A stretch of 64,000 bases of DNA from Pseudofrankia coriaricola (GTDB lineage: Bacteria; Actinomycetota; Actinomycetes; Frankiales; Frankiaceae): positions 1 through 64,000 of the forward strand of contig NZ_MBLO01000191.1 of NCBI RefSeq assembly GCF_001854805.1, in the 5' to 3' direction. The stretch's first letter is position 1. Each line of letters opens with the position of its first letter. The position numbers and the translations under genes are program-made. Positions 16,841 to 25,103 of this stretch are shown one piece after another. Under the pieces are notes generated by a model. The model did not search any database. It was given only the letters and a program-made list of their open reading frames with translations, and was not told the DNA's origin.

Positions 16841-19267
16841 CTACGGCCCCTCGGGCTGTGGCTGACCGCGGGGGCGGGTCTCGGCCGGGACGCCGGGCCG
16901 TTCGGGATGCCAGTCCCCGAAGAGCCGGCCGGACGCCTGGCGGCAGCCGATGTCGTGGGCGCAGGCGGCGGTGCACTCGTCGGCGACACCGTCGGCGATG
17001 GTGGTCAGCCCGAGCCGGAGCGCGGCGGTCAGGTAGGCGTGGGAGAGCGCGGCCGTGGCCGGGTCGTACAGCGTCCCGCTGAGTGCCGCGATGAGCGACT
17101 CGTGCAGGACGACCATGTCGATGGGGAGGATGCGCAGCGCGTCGGGGATGGTGTCGGTCGTGCCCACCTCCGCCAGCGAGATCCGCACCCCGAGGTCGTG
17201 CAGGCGCCTGAGCGCGCGCGCCGTGGTGTGCAGGTCGGGTGCTCGGGAGGTGCCCGCGAGCTTGAGCACCAGCGTCTGCGGCCGTACTCCGGTGGCGTCG
17301 ACGGCGGCAAGGATCTGCCGGGTGATGTCCTGGCCGGCCAGCCGGGCCGCGGAGAGGGGGATGTGGACCGGCAGCGGCCCGCCCGCCGCGTCGGGGTGGC
17401 TGGCGGCGTGCGCGCAGGCCGCCTGGAACAGCAGCTCGTCGAGGGCGGGCGCGAGGCCGGCGGCGGTCGCGGCGGTCAGCATCCGGTCGACGGGCACCGT
17501 GCCGAGGGTGGGATGGTGCCAGGTCAGCCGGGCCTCGTGTGCGACCGAGGTCCTGCCGACGAGCTCGACGACGGGCCGGTAGTCGACCACGAGGCGTCCG
17601 CCGGCCGGATCGCCGCGGATCGCCGCCCCCAGCGCCGCGTGCAGCGCGGCCAGGGTGTCCGGCCCGGCGAGCCGCGGGCTGTACAGGACAAGCCCACCGT
17701 CACCCTGGGCCTTGGCCGTGTACATCGCCAGGTCGGCGTGATGGAGGAGCGTCTCGGCGTTGACCGGCCCGGCGGCGGGTTCGACCACGGCCAGCCCGGT
17801 GCTGGCCCGGACGACGTAGTAGGCGCCGGCGAGCAGGAACGGCTCCCTGACGGCGTCCGTGAGCCGCCGCGCCACCTCCGCCGGGTCGGCGGCCTCCAGC
17901 AGCACCGCGAACTCGTCGCCGCCGAGCCGGGCGACGGTGTCGGAGGCGCGCACGGCGGCCCGCAGCCGGCGGGCCGTCAGCCGCAGCAGCTCGTCGCCCG
18001 CGGCGTGCCCGAGGGTGTCGTTGACGCGCTTGAAACCGTCGAGATCGCAGAAGAGCACGGCCAGCCGGCCAGGGGCCCGGGCCTGCCGGCTCAGGGCGTG
18101 CGCGAGCCGGTCAGTGAACAGCGCACGGTTGGCCAGCCCGGTCAGCGGGTCGTGGAACGCCAGGTGGCGCAGGGCGACCTGGTCCTCCTCGACCCGGTCC
18201 ACCAGCCGGAGGTTGTCCGCGAGGGTGACCATCTGGCGGGCAAGGGTGAGGGTCAGCAGCGCGAGCAGCCCGCACATCTCCACGGTCAGCCCCCGTTGCC
18301 CGGCGACCGCGGCCAGGGCGGCTCCGCCGGCCGCCACCAGCGGCACGTAGGGCAGCGCGGCCTGCCACCAGCGGCGCCGTGGGCGGCGGAGCGGTGCCTC
18401 GGGCAGATCGGCGTCCGCCGGTAGTACGGACGGCGCCGATGCCGGTGCGGAGGCTGATGCCGTCGGCAGCAGGGTGGCCAGCGCGATCAGCGGCGGCCCC
18501 ACCACATAGCCGAGATCGAACAGGCGCAGGTAGTCCGTCAGCCCGCGGACCTCGGTGAAGATCTGCACGAACAACGGGAAGATGCACGCGAACTGCCCGA
18601 GGCCGAGCAGGATGAGGCCGCCCGGGCGCCGGAGCCGGCGGAAGGCGAGGACGAGGACCACGGCGACTATCTGCACCACCCCGACCGTCGTGAGCCCGAA
18701 GGAATACAGCTCCTCCGAGGACCTGGTCCCGGGGCGCACGAGACTGTCGAGGATGATGATCCAGGCCAGGAGGGCGAGCGCTCCGGTCACGATGAGGCTG
18801 TCCAGGACGATCACCAGGAGCCAGCGGCGGTCATGGTGTCCGGTCGGGCCTCGGATGGTGACGTCGTACGGCTGGGACGGATAGAGCATCAGCCCGGCCA
18901 GCCCGCACGCAAAGGGCACGAGGAACACCAGGACGGTGGCGTCGAACTCGGGAATCGCGTTTCCCTGTTCCGCCACGCGGAGCAGGAACGGGACGGCTAT
19001 CACCGCGCCGAACAGGAGCATCACGCCCACCAGGGCGCGCCACCATCGCTCGACCCCGTGATGCCGGCTCGCCGTCCACGCGCAGATGACGGTGCCGACC
19101 ATCGTGGCCGCGGCGTTGGCCGCGCGGATGGCGGTCAGCGCCTCGTGGGAGGGCAGCACCAGTGCGCAGATCACCACGGCGACCGTGAAGCCGGCGAGTC
19201 CGACGGCGAACCGGCGAGCCGCCTGACCCGCCCGCGGACTGGCTGTTGTCATCCCACCGTCGCCCAT
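16841..19267 (-). CDS. Membrane GGDEF protein with degenerate EAL domain
   Basis: An 808-residue protein. About nine membrane helices cover residues 20-345, followed by an intact GGDEF domain (GGDEF at about 449-453, RxxD inhibitory site RASD before it) and an EAL-like domain from about 555 to 790. The EAL catalytic residues are lost: EAL reads EAR, the LEITE position reads LKLAG, the DDFGTG loop reads AEVGTT, and the EGVE position reads DGVAD. The protein should make cyclic di-GMP, and the EAL part may only bind it. Its membrane region resembles the two paralogues at 6-10 kb. Start chosen at ATG 19267; ATG 19252 is equally possible. Confidence 0.85.
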   Translation of the reverse strand: MGDGGMTTASPRAGQAARRFAVGLAGFTVAVVICALVLPSHEALTAIRAANAAATMVGTVICAWTASRHHGVERWWRALVGVMLLFGAVIAVPFLLRVAEQGNAIPEFDATVLVFLVPFACGLAGLMLYPSQPYDVTIRGPTGHHDRRWLLVIVLDSLIVTGALALLAWIIILDSLVRPGTRSSEELYSFGLTTVGVVQIVAVVLVLAFRRLRRPGGLILLGLGQFACIFPLFVQIFTEVRGLTDYLRLFDLGYVVGPPLIALATLLPTASASAPASAPSVLPADADLPEAPLRRPRRRWWQAALPYVPLVAAGGAALAAVAGQRGLTVEMCGLLALLTLTLARQMVTLADNLRLVDRVEEDQVALRHLAFHDPLTGLANRALFTDRLAHALSRQARAPGRLAVLFCDLDGFKRVNDTLGHAAGDELLRLTARRLRAAVRASDTVARLGGDEFAVLLEAADPAEVARRLTDAVREPFLLAGAYYVVRASTGLAVVEPAAGPVNAETLLHHADLAMYTAKAQGDGGLVLYSPRLAGPDTLAALHAALGAAIRGDPAGGRLVVDYRPVVELVGRTSVAHEARLTWHHPTLGTVPVDRMLTAATAAGLAPALDELLFQAACAHAASHPDAAGGPLPVHIPLSAARLAGQDITRQILAAVDATGVRPQTLVLKLAGTSRAPDLHTTARALRRLHDLGVRISLAEVGTTDTIPDALRILPIDMVVLHESLIAALSGTLYDPATAALSHAYLTAALRLGLTTIADGVADECTAACAHDIGCRQASGRLFGDWHPERPGVPAETRPRGQPQPEGP

Positions 19268-19406
19268 ACCCCGTCCAGTCCCTCCCGCCGGCCCTGAGCC
19301 TGTGCGGGCAAGGGGCACCGCGGGACCGGCCGCCACGGATGTCGTACCCTGACATAACCAGTTGTACGCCATCGGACGCATAGAGTGATGATGATTGAAG
19401 CGGCCG

Positions 19407-19830
19407 ATGGCTGGCACGGTGGCCGACGTGATGGTGGCGACGCTGAAGGCGTCCGGGGTGCGACGGGTCTACGGAATCCCGGGCGACTCGCTGAACGGGT
19501 TCACCGACGCGTTGCGCCGCGACGGCGCGAGCAGATTGGCCGCCGGGTACCGGCGCGGGTGCCGCTGGTCGGCACAGTCAAGGACACGATCGACGCCCTG
19601 CTGCCGCTGATCACCCCCAAGAGCGACTCCGGGCGTCTCGACCGGATGACCGCGCACTACCGCCGGGCCGGGCCCGGCCGGACAGTTTGGCCCGCCCCGG
19701 CCGCGACGGCGCCCCGCTGCACCCGCAGTACATCGCCGCCACGATCGACCGGCTCGCCGCCGCCGCCGCGGTCTTCACCGCCGACGTCGGCACGCCCTCG
19801 ATGCAGCTCGCTGGCAGGCGCGGGGCCCTT
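19407..19830 (+). pseudogene. Pyruvate oxidase/dehydrogenase (PoxB-type TPP enzyme) remnant
   Basis: Three fragments in three different frames keep the order of a PoxB-type thiamine-diphosphate enzyme. They are MAGTVADVMVATLKASGVRR with VYGIPGDSLNGF (19407 to about 19521), VPLVGTVKDTIDALLPLITP with DRMTAHYRRA (about 19550-19670), and GAPLHPQYIAATIDRL with VFTADVGTP (about 19690-19810). They correspond roughly to the first 40 residues and to two stretches in the middle of a protein of about 600 residues. The C-terminal TPP-binding domain is absent. Internal deletion plus frameshifts make this a clear pseudogene. Confidence 0.75.
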
Positions 19831-19924
19831 CCGACATTGGTCCGATCCATGACAAATCGGTCGAACCTGTCGGTGGCTCGGTCTACGGTGGCCACTGCTG
19901 GAGATCCACGCGAGGAGGCGGGCA

Positions 19925-20485
19925 GTGACCACACTTCCGGACCGGCCGAACACCGCGCTGCTCGTGGTGGACGTGCAGAACGCGGTCGTCAACAGCGCGT
20001 ACCAACGGGACGCGGTCATCGCGAACGTGGCCTACCTGGTCGAGAAGGCGCGGCGGGACCAGGTGCCGGTCATCTGGGTGCAGCAGACCGACGAGCACCT
20101 CGTGCCGGAGAGCGACGGCTGGCGGATCGTCCCCGAGCTGCTCCCGGGCGACGAGGAGCGGCGCATCGAGAAGCGCTACGGCGACTCCTTCGAGGACACG
20201 GGCCTGGCGGGCGTGCTGGCCGGGCTGCGTGTCGGGCGGCTCGTCGTGGTCGGTGCGCAGACCGACCAGTGCATCCGCTCGACGCTGCACGGCGCGCTCG
20301 CCCGGGGCTACGACGCGACGCTGGTCAGCGACGCCCACACCACCGAGGACACCACGGCGTGGGGCGCCCCGCCGCCGGAGGCGGTCATCGCCCACACCAA
20401 CCTGTACTGGACCTACCAGACAGCCCCGGGCCGCACGGCCGGCACCGTCGAGACCAAGAACGTCGACTTCGCCGGCGCGTCCTGA
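19925..20485 (+). CDS. Isochorismatase-family cysteine hydrolase
   Basis: A 186-residue protein with the family's catalytic triad: Asp in ALLVVDVQNAVV, Lys in EKRYGDSFEDTGL, and Cys in VVGAQTDQCIRSTL. A cis-peptide-like segment and the RGYDATLVSDAHTT strand follow as usual. Members hydrolyse amides or isochorismate; the substrate here is not predictable. The GTG at 19925 follows GGAGGCGGGCA, a fair ribosome-binding site. It is isolated, with the PoxB remnant upstream and a regulator fragment downstream on the other strand. Confidence 0.85.
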   Translation: MTTLPDRPNTALLVVDVQNAVVNSAYQRDAVIANVAYLVEKARRDQVPVIWVQQTDEHLVPESDGWRIVPELLPGDEERRIEKRYGDSFEDTGLAGVLAGLRVGRLVVVGAQTDQCIRSTLHGALARGYDATLVSDAHTTEDTTAWGAPPPEAVIAHTNLYWTYQTAPGRTAGTVETKNVDFAGAS

Positions 20486-20529
20486 GCACCGCTTCGAGCT
20501 GAGACCCGCCGCGGCGGGCACGCCGGCAT

Positions 20530-20617
20530 CCCTCCGCCAGCTGTCGGCCCGGTCTGTGCCGGCCGGGCCGGCGTCGTGGACCAGCACCGCGATCTGGGCG
20601 CGGTTGTTCAGGTCGAG
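20530..20617 (-). pseudogene. C-terminal remnant of a NarL/LuxR-type response regulator
   Basis: The reverse strand reads [17 protein letters not shown] starting at 20617. This is the extreme C-terminus of NarL-type LuxR helix-turn-helix domains (usual form KLDLNNRVQIALLVHDAG). The DNA-binding helices that should precede it are gone. It is a short fragment but the match is specific. Confidence 0.45.
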
Positions 20618-21087
20618 CACGGGGCCTGGCACGGCGCCGGCCGCGCCTCCGGTCCGGCCTCCGGTCAGGCCGGCCATGGCAGCCACGCCCACTTCGGCGG
20701 GGGCATCGGCCAGGTGAGCATGCTGCTCGGGACCGCCGGGCACGCGGCGAGCGCGGTCACGTTGGTAGACCGAGGCTCGCTGGCCGTCGCGCTCGGCCTC
20801 TTCGCGCTCACCGCCTTCCATCTCGTCGTCGGATGGAAGCTCCACCGGCTCTCCCGGACCGGGTCGCTTACCTGCGTCTCGACCGGGCAGGGCCTGTCGT
20901 GGCGAGGCGCTGGGAGCCCGCCGCAGGGGTCGTCTCCTCGCGGGTGGCATGGCTCGTCGACAGTGCGGCCGGCCGCCGAGGGTCATTGCCGCCCGCCTCA
21001 CGACCTGGCAGGCAGGCCGAGACCCTACTGGTACTTCGGCTGCTGGTCGTTCCCGTCGCATCTCGAGGAGTCGCTGAGGAGCAGCTG
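20618..21087. other. Gap upstream of the chaperone operon
   Basis: No intact gene. A plus-strand stretch around 20715-20860 encodes a hydrophobic helix ([20 protein letters not shown]) that may be the tail of a lost membrane protein. I see neither an HAIR (CTTGAGT-N7-ACTCAAG) nor a CIRCE element before dnaK. A GAGGAG lies eight bases before its ATG. Confidence 0.4.
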
Positions 21088-23028
21088 ATGGCGAAGGCAG
21101 TTGGCATCGATCTGGGCACGACCAACTCGGTGATCGCCGCGTGGGAGGGCGGCGAACCACGAGTCATCCCGAATGCCGAGGGCTCGCGGACCACGCCCTC
21201 GGTGGTCGCGTTCACCGAGGGCGGCGAGCGGCTGGTCGGCCAGCTGGCCCGACGGCAGGCGATCCTCAACCCGAAAGCCACGATCTACTCCGCCAAGCGG
21301 TTCGTCGGCCGGCACTACGACGAGATCAGCGAAGAGGCCAAGGCCGTGACCTTCGACGTCGTCCCCGGCCCCGGGGGCGCCGTCCGGTTCAACGTGCGGG
21401 ACAAGCCGTACTCGCCGGAGGAGATCAGCGCGCTCGTGCTGCGCAAGCTCGCCGAGGACGCCGCGAAGAACCTCGGGGAGAAGGTCACCGAGGCGGTCAT
21501 CACCGTGCCCGCCTACTTCAACGACGCGCAGCGCACCGCGACCAGGGACGCGGGCCGGATCGCCGGGCTCGAGGTGCTGCGGATCATCAACGAGCCGACC
21601 GCCGCCGCGCTCGCCTACGGGCTCGACAAGCACGGCCACGAGACCGTCCTGGTTTTCGACCTGGGCGGCGGCACCTTCGACGTCAGCGTCCTCGACGTCG
21701 GCGACGGGGTCGTGGAGGTCCGCGCGACGGCCGGGGACAGCCACCTCGGCGGCGACGACTTCGACCGCCGGCTTGTCGACCACCTCGCTGACGGGTTCCA
21801 CCAGGAGCAGGGCATCAACCTGCGCGCGGACCCGCAGGCGCTGCAACGGCTGTTCGAGGCCGCCGAGAAGGCGAAGGTGGAACTGAGCTCGGTGACCCAG
21901 ACGCAGGTCAACCTGCCGTTCATCACCGCCGACGCCGCCGGGCCGCGGCACCTGACCACCACCGTCATGCGGTCCACGTTCGAGCAGATCACCGCCGACC
22001 TGGTGGAGCGCACGCTGGGCCCGGTGCGGCAGGCGATGGAGGACTCCAAGGTCGCCGCCGAGGACCTGGACGAGGTGATCCTGGTCGGCGGCGCCACCCG
22101 GATGCCCGCGGTGCAGATCCTGGTGCGCCGGCTCACCGGCGGCAAGGAACCGAACATGAGCGTCAACCCCGACGAGGTGGTCGCGCTCGGGGCGGCGATC
22201 CAGGCCGGGGTGCTCAAGGGCGAGGTCTCGGATGTGCTGCTGCTCGACGTCACCCCGCTCTCGCTCGGGGTGGAGACGCGTGGCGGCCTGATGACGAAGA
22301 TCGTCGAACGCAACACGACGATCCCGGTCCGCCGCTCGGAGGTGTTCTCGACCGCGCAGGACGACCAGCCGGCCGTCGACATCGTGGTGCTGCAGGGCGA
22401 GCGGGACCGGGCCTCGGACAACCGGGCGCTCGGCCGGTTCCGGCTGGAGAACATCCGGCCCGCGCCGCGCGGCGAACCGCAGATCGAGGTCACCTACGAC
22501 ATCGACGCCAACGGCATCCTGAACGTCACCGCCCGCGACAAGGACACCGACGCGCAGCAGGGCATCACGATCAGCGAGACCTCGAACCTCCCGAAGGACG
22601 AGGTCGAGCGCATGATCGCGGAAGCCGAGCGGCACCGGGCCGAGGACCACGAGGCCCGCGCGGGCATCGACGCGCGCAATGAGCTGGACTCCGTCGCCTA
22701 CCAGGTGGAGCGCCTGCTGGCTGAGCTCGGCGACGGCGCGCCGCCGCACGAGAAGGCGCGCGCCGACCTGCTGGTCGCCGAGGCCCGCCAGGCGGTCAAG
22801 GAGGAGGCGCCGCTCGACCGGGTCCGGTCGCTGACGTCCGATCTCCAGCAGGTCTACCACGGCCTCGCCGCCCCCAGATCCGGAGCGGCCGGCCCAGGCG
22901 GTCCCACGGGGGACGCCGGGACGGGCGGCCCGGCCGGCGGCCCGGGGCAGCGCGGCGCGCAGCCGCCGCCGGCTGGCGGGGCGCCCGGAGCCGACGACGT
23001 CATCGACGCCGACTTCGACCGGGGCTGA
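21088..23028 (+). CDS. dnaK: Hsp70 chaperone DnaK
   Basis: A 646-residue Hsp70. The ATPase domain begins [19 protein letters not shown], with [16 protein letters not shown] and [15 protein letters not shown]. The substrate-binding domain carries [17 protein letters not shown] and [16 protein letters not shown]. The C-terminal lid ends in a Gly/Pro-rich tail and [11 protein letters not shown], close to the EEVD-like acidic end of bacterial DnaK. It refolds proteins using ATP, with GrpE and a J-protein encoded immediately downstream. ATG 21088 was chosen from its GAGGAG site and the invariant N-terminus. No HspR or CIRCE site is visible, which suggests this is not the main heat-regulated locus. 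Confidence 0.95.
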   Translation: MAKAVGIDLGTTNSVIAAWEGGEPRVIPNAEGSRTTPSVVAFTEGGERLVGQLARRQAILNPKATIYSAKRFVGRHYDEISEEAKAVTFDVVPGPGGAVRFNVRDKPYSPEEISALVLRKLAEDAAKNLGEKVTEAVITVPAYFNDAQRTATRDAGRIAGLEVLRIINEPTAAALAYGLDKHGHETVLVFDLGGGTFDVSVLDVGDGVVEVRATAGDSHLGGDDFDRRLVDHLADGFHQEQGINLRADPQALQRLFEAAEKAKVELSSVTQTQVNLPFITADAAGPRHLTTTVMRSTFEQITADLVERTLGPVRQAMEDSKVAAEDLDEVILVGGATRMPAVQILVRRLTGGKEPNMSVNPDEVVALGAAIQAGVLKGEVSDVLLLDVTPLSLGVETRGGLMTKIVERNTTIPVRRSEVFSTAQDDQPAVDIVVLQGERDRASDNRALGRFRLENIRPAPRGEPQIEVTYDIDANGILNVTARDKDTDAQQGITISETSNLPKDEVERMIAEAERHRAEDHEARAGIDARNELDSVAYQVERLLAELGDGAPPHEKARADLLVAEARQAVKEEAPLDRVRSLTSDLQQVYHGLAAPRSGAAGPGGPTGDAGTGGPAGGPGQRGAQPPPAGGAPGADDVIDADFDRG

Positions 23029-23032
23029 TCCG

Positions 23033-23644
23033 ATGATGACCACCGAGCAGGGGCGGGGAGAAGATCCGGGCCGGTTCCAGGAGGAGCCCGCCGCCGCGGA
23101 GCCGGCGGAACTGGCCCGGCGGTGGCGGCAGGCCGCCGCCGACCTCGACAACCTTCGCAAACGGTTCAGCCGCGACCTCGACCGGGAACGGGACGCCGCC
23201 AGGGACGGCGCGGCCGCCGCCTGGCTGCCCGTCGTCGACCACCTGGATCTCGCGCTCACCCATGCCGACGCCGACCCGCGCTCGGTCGTGGCCGGCGTCC
23301 GGGCCATCCGCAACGAGGCGCTCGGCGTACTGGACCGGCTCGGCTACCGCCGCCACGAGGAGGTCGGGATGCCCTTCGACCCGGCCCGGCACAGCGCGGT
23401 GGCCCTCGTCGACCAGCCGGACGTGCCGCCGGGCACGGTGGTGGCAGTGGTCCGCCCCGGCTACGGCGACGCCGAGCGGCAGCTACGCCCCGTCGCCGTC
23501 GCTGTCGCTCAGCAGCCGCCGAAGGCCACCGCCGCCGAGGACGCGGCGCCCGACGGCGGCCGGGACCGCGCGCGCCCACCGCGACCGGCCGGCGGGCAAC
23601 CGGGGCAGGCGGGCGGCCGTGGCGCCGCCCGTCCCGCGGAGTGA
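23033..23644 (+). CDS. grpE: Nucleotide exchange factor GrpE
   Basis: A 203-residue GrpE-like protein. The long N-terminal helix includes ELARRWRQAAADLDNLRKRFSR, matching the conserved coiled-coil region, and the beta domain includes LDRLGYRRHEEVGMPFDPARHSAVALVD and GTVVAVVRPGYGD. It should release ADP from DnaK. The C-terminal 45 residues are a low-complexity Ala/Pro/Arg tail not typical of GrpE. It starts four bases after the dnaK stop and ends six bases before the J-protein gene, so it is part of one operon. Confidence 0.9.
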   Translation: MMTTEQGRGEDPGRFQEEPAAAEPAELARRWRQAAADLDNLRKRFSRDLDRERDAARDGAAAAWLPVVDHLDLALTHADADPRSVVAGVRAIRNEALGVLDRLGYRRHEEVGMPFDPARHSAVALVDQPDVPPGTVVAVVRPGYGDAERQLRPVAVAVAQQPPKATAAEDAAPDGGRDRARPPRPAGGQPGQAGGRGAARPAE

Positions 23645-23650
23645 CCCGCG

Positions 23651-24619
23651 GTGGCCCGTGACTACTACGAGGTTCTCGGCGTCGGGCGGGGCGCCAGCGC
23701 CGAGGAGATCCAGCAGGCCTACCGGCGGCTCGCCCGCCGCTACCACCCGGACGTCAACGCGGACCCGGCGGCCGAGGAACGGTTCAAGGAGGTCGGCGAG
23801 GCGTACCACGTGCTGTCCGACCCGAAGACGAGGGCGCGTTACGACCGGTTCGGCGAGGACTTCCGGCGGCTCCCAGAGGACTTCGACGAGCGGGTGGCCG
23901 CCGGAGTCGGCGCGGACACGGGCTGGGCCCGCGGCGGCGGCGGCCGGGTCCGCGGCGTCCGGGTCGGCCCAGGCGGCACGGGTGGTCCGGGGGGCTTTGG
24001 AGCGGGCGGGTTCGAGGACCTGTTCGGCGACTTCTTCGGGGCTGGCCGCGGCGCGCGAGGTGCCACGGGGCCGATCCCCGGCGCGGACCAGGAAGCCGAG
24101 CTGGCGGTGACGGTCGAGGAGGCGTACCGGGGCGGCCGGCGGCGGGTGGCACTGGCCGGCCCGGACGGCCCGCGTAGCTACCAGGTGACCATCCCGCCCG
24201 GGGTGGTGGACGGGCAGCGCATCCGGCTGGCCGGCGAGGGCGGCCGCGGCAGCTCCGGTGGCGCGGCCGGCGACCTGTACCTGCGGGTGCGCCTCGCGCC
24301 GCACCCCCGCTATCGGCTGCGCGGCCGCGACATCTCCGTCACCCTGCCGGTCGCCCCCTGGGAGGCGGCTCTGGGCGCGACAGCCCCGGTCACGACGCCG
24401 GGCGGGGAGGTGAAGGTACACGTTCCGGCCGGCTCGTCGACGGGCCGCCGGCTGCGGCTGCGCGGCGAAGGGATGCCGAACCGTGCCGGAGCGCCCGGTG
24501 ACCTGTACGCGGAGGTCAGCATCGCGGTGCCGGCGACGCTGACCGAGCGGGAAGGGGCGCTGTTCCAGGAGCTCGCGACCGTGTCGGACTTCGACCCGAG
24601 GGAGGGCCGAGCACGATGA
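23651..24619 (+). CDS. J-domain co-chaperone of CbpA type (DnaJ without zinc finger)
   Basis: A 322-residue type II J-protein. The J-domain has [20 protein letters not shown] and the HPD motif in [11 protein letters not shown] Gly-rich linker (about residues 85-140) follows, then two C-terminal client-binding beta domains ([41 protein letters not shown]). No CxxCxGxG zinc repeats are present, so it is closer to CbpA than to canonical DnaJ. It stimulates DnaK ATPase and delivers clients. The GTG start at 23651 follows grpE by six bases. Its stop overlaps the next gene (ATGA). Confidence 0.9.
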   Translation: MARDYYEVLGVGRGASAEEIQQAYRRLARRYHPDVNADPAAEERFKEVGEAYHVLSDPKTRARYDRFGEDFRRLPEDFDERVAAGVGADTGWARGGGGRVRGVRVGPGGTGGPGGFGAGGFEDLFGDFFGAGRGARGATGPIPGADQEAELAVTVEEAYRGGRRRVALAGPDGPRSYQVTIPPGVVDGQRIRLAGEGGRGSSGGAAGDLYLRVRLAPHPRYRLRGRDISVTLPVAPWEAALGATAPVTTPGGEVKVHVPAGSSTGRRLRLRGEGMPNRAGAPGDLYAEVSIAVPATLTEREGALFQELATVSDFDPREGRAR

Positions 24620-25041
24620 GCACCCGATCACAGGGGGCGCCACAGGTGCCGTACGGCGCGGCCGAGGGGCGCCGCTACCCGCTGGCACCGGCTCGCCCGC
24701 GGCCCGCCCTGGCCGTGGGGTCACGGCTCACGCTGGAGACCGTCGCGAGCCGTAGCGGGCTGCATCCCGACCTGGTCCGCCGGTTCGTGGCACTGAGCCT
24801 GCTGGAGGCGACCCGGGACGACCGCGGCGATCTCTGGTTCCCGCCGAGGACGCTGGCCACGATCGCGCGGATCCAACGACTGCGCGCCAGTCTCTGCCTG
24901 AACTATGCCGCGATGGGCCTCGTCCTCGACCTGCTCGACCGGATCGAGGAACTGGAGGCCGCGGCGCGCGCGGGCGCGTCGGCCATGGCGGCGCCGCCAG
25001 GTGGGCCGGCGCCCCGCGACCGGCCACCGACGGTCCGCTAG
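24616..25041 (+). CDS. CbpM/MerR-like J-protein modulator
   Basis: A 141-residue protein whose middle part reads [31 protein letters not shown], then [43 protein letters not shown]. This is a winged-helix region followed by a coiled coil, as in CbpM and MerR-like partners. CbpM binds the J-domain of CbpA and inhibits it. Its position directly after the J-protein gene, with a 4-base ATGA overlap, supports that role. The N-terminal 35 residues and the C-terminal tail are low complexity. A DNA-binding role as operon repressor is an alternative. Confidence 0.75.
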   Translation: MSTRSQGAPQVPYGAAEGRRYPLAPARPRPALAVGSRLTLETVASRSGLHPDLVRRFVALSLLEATRDDRGDLWFPPRTLATIARIQRLRASLCLNYAAMGLVLDLLDRIEELEAAARAGASAMAAPPGGPAPRDRPPTVR

Positions 25042-25103
25042 CAGCCGCTGACGGTTCTGAACAGCCGCCCATCGGGAGGGACCGCGGACGGGCAGGAGCT
25101 CCG

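Noticed and set aside
21025-23313. Long minus-strand open frame opposite dnaK and grpE
   Set aside because: It is the mirror of highly conserved plus-strand genes; high GC content keeps the opposite frame open. It has no domain.
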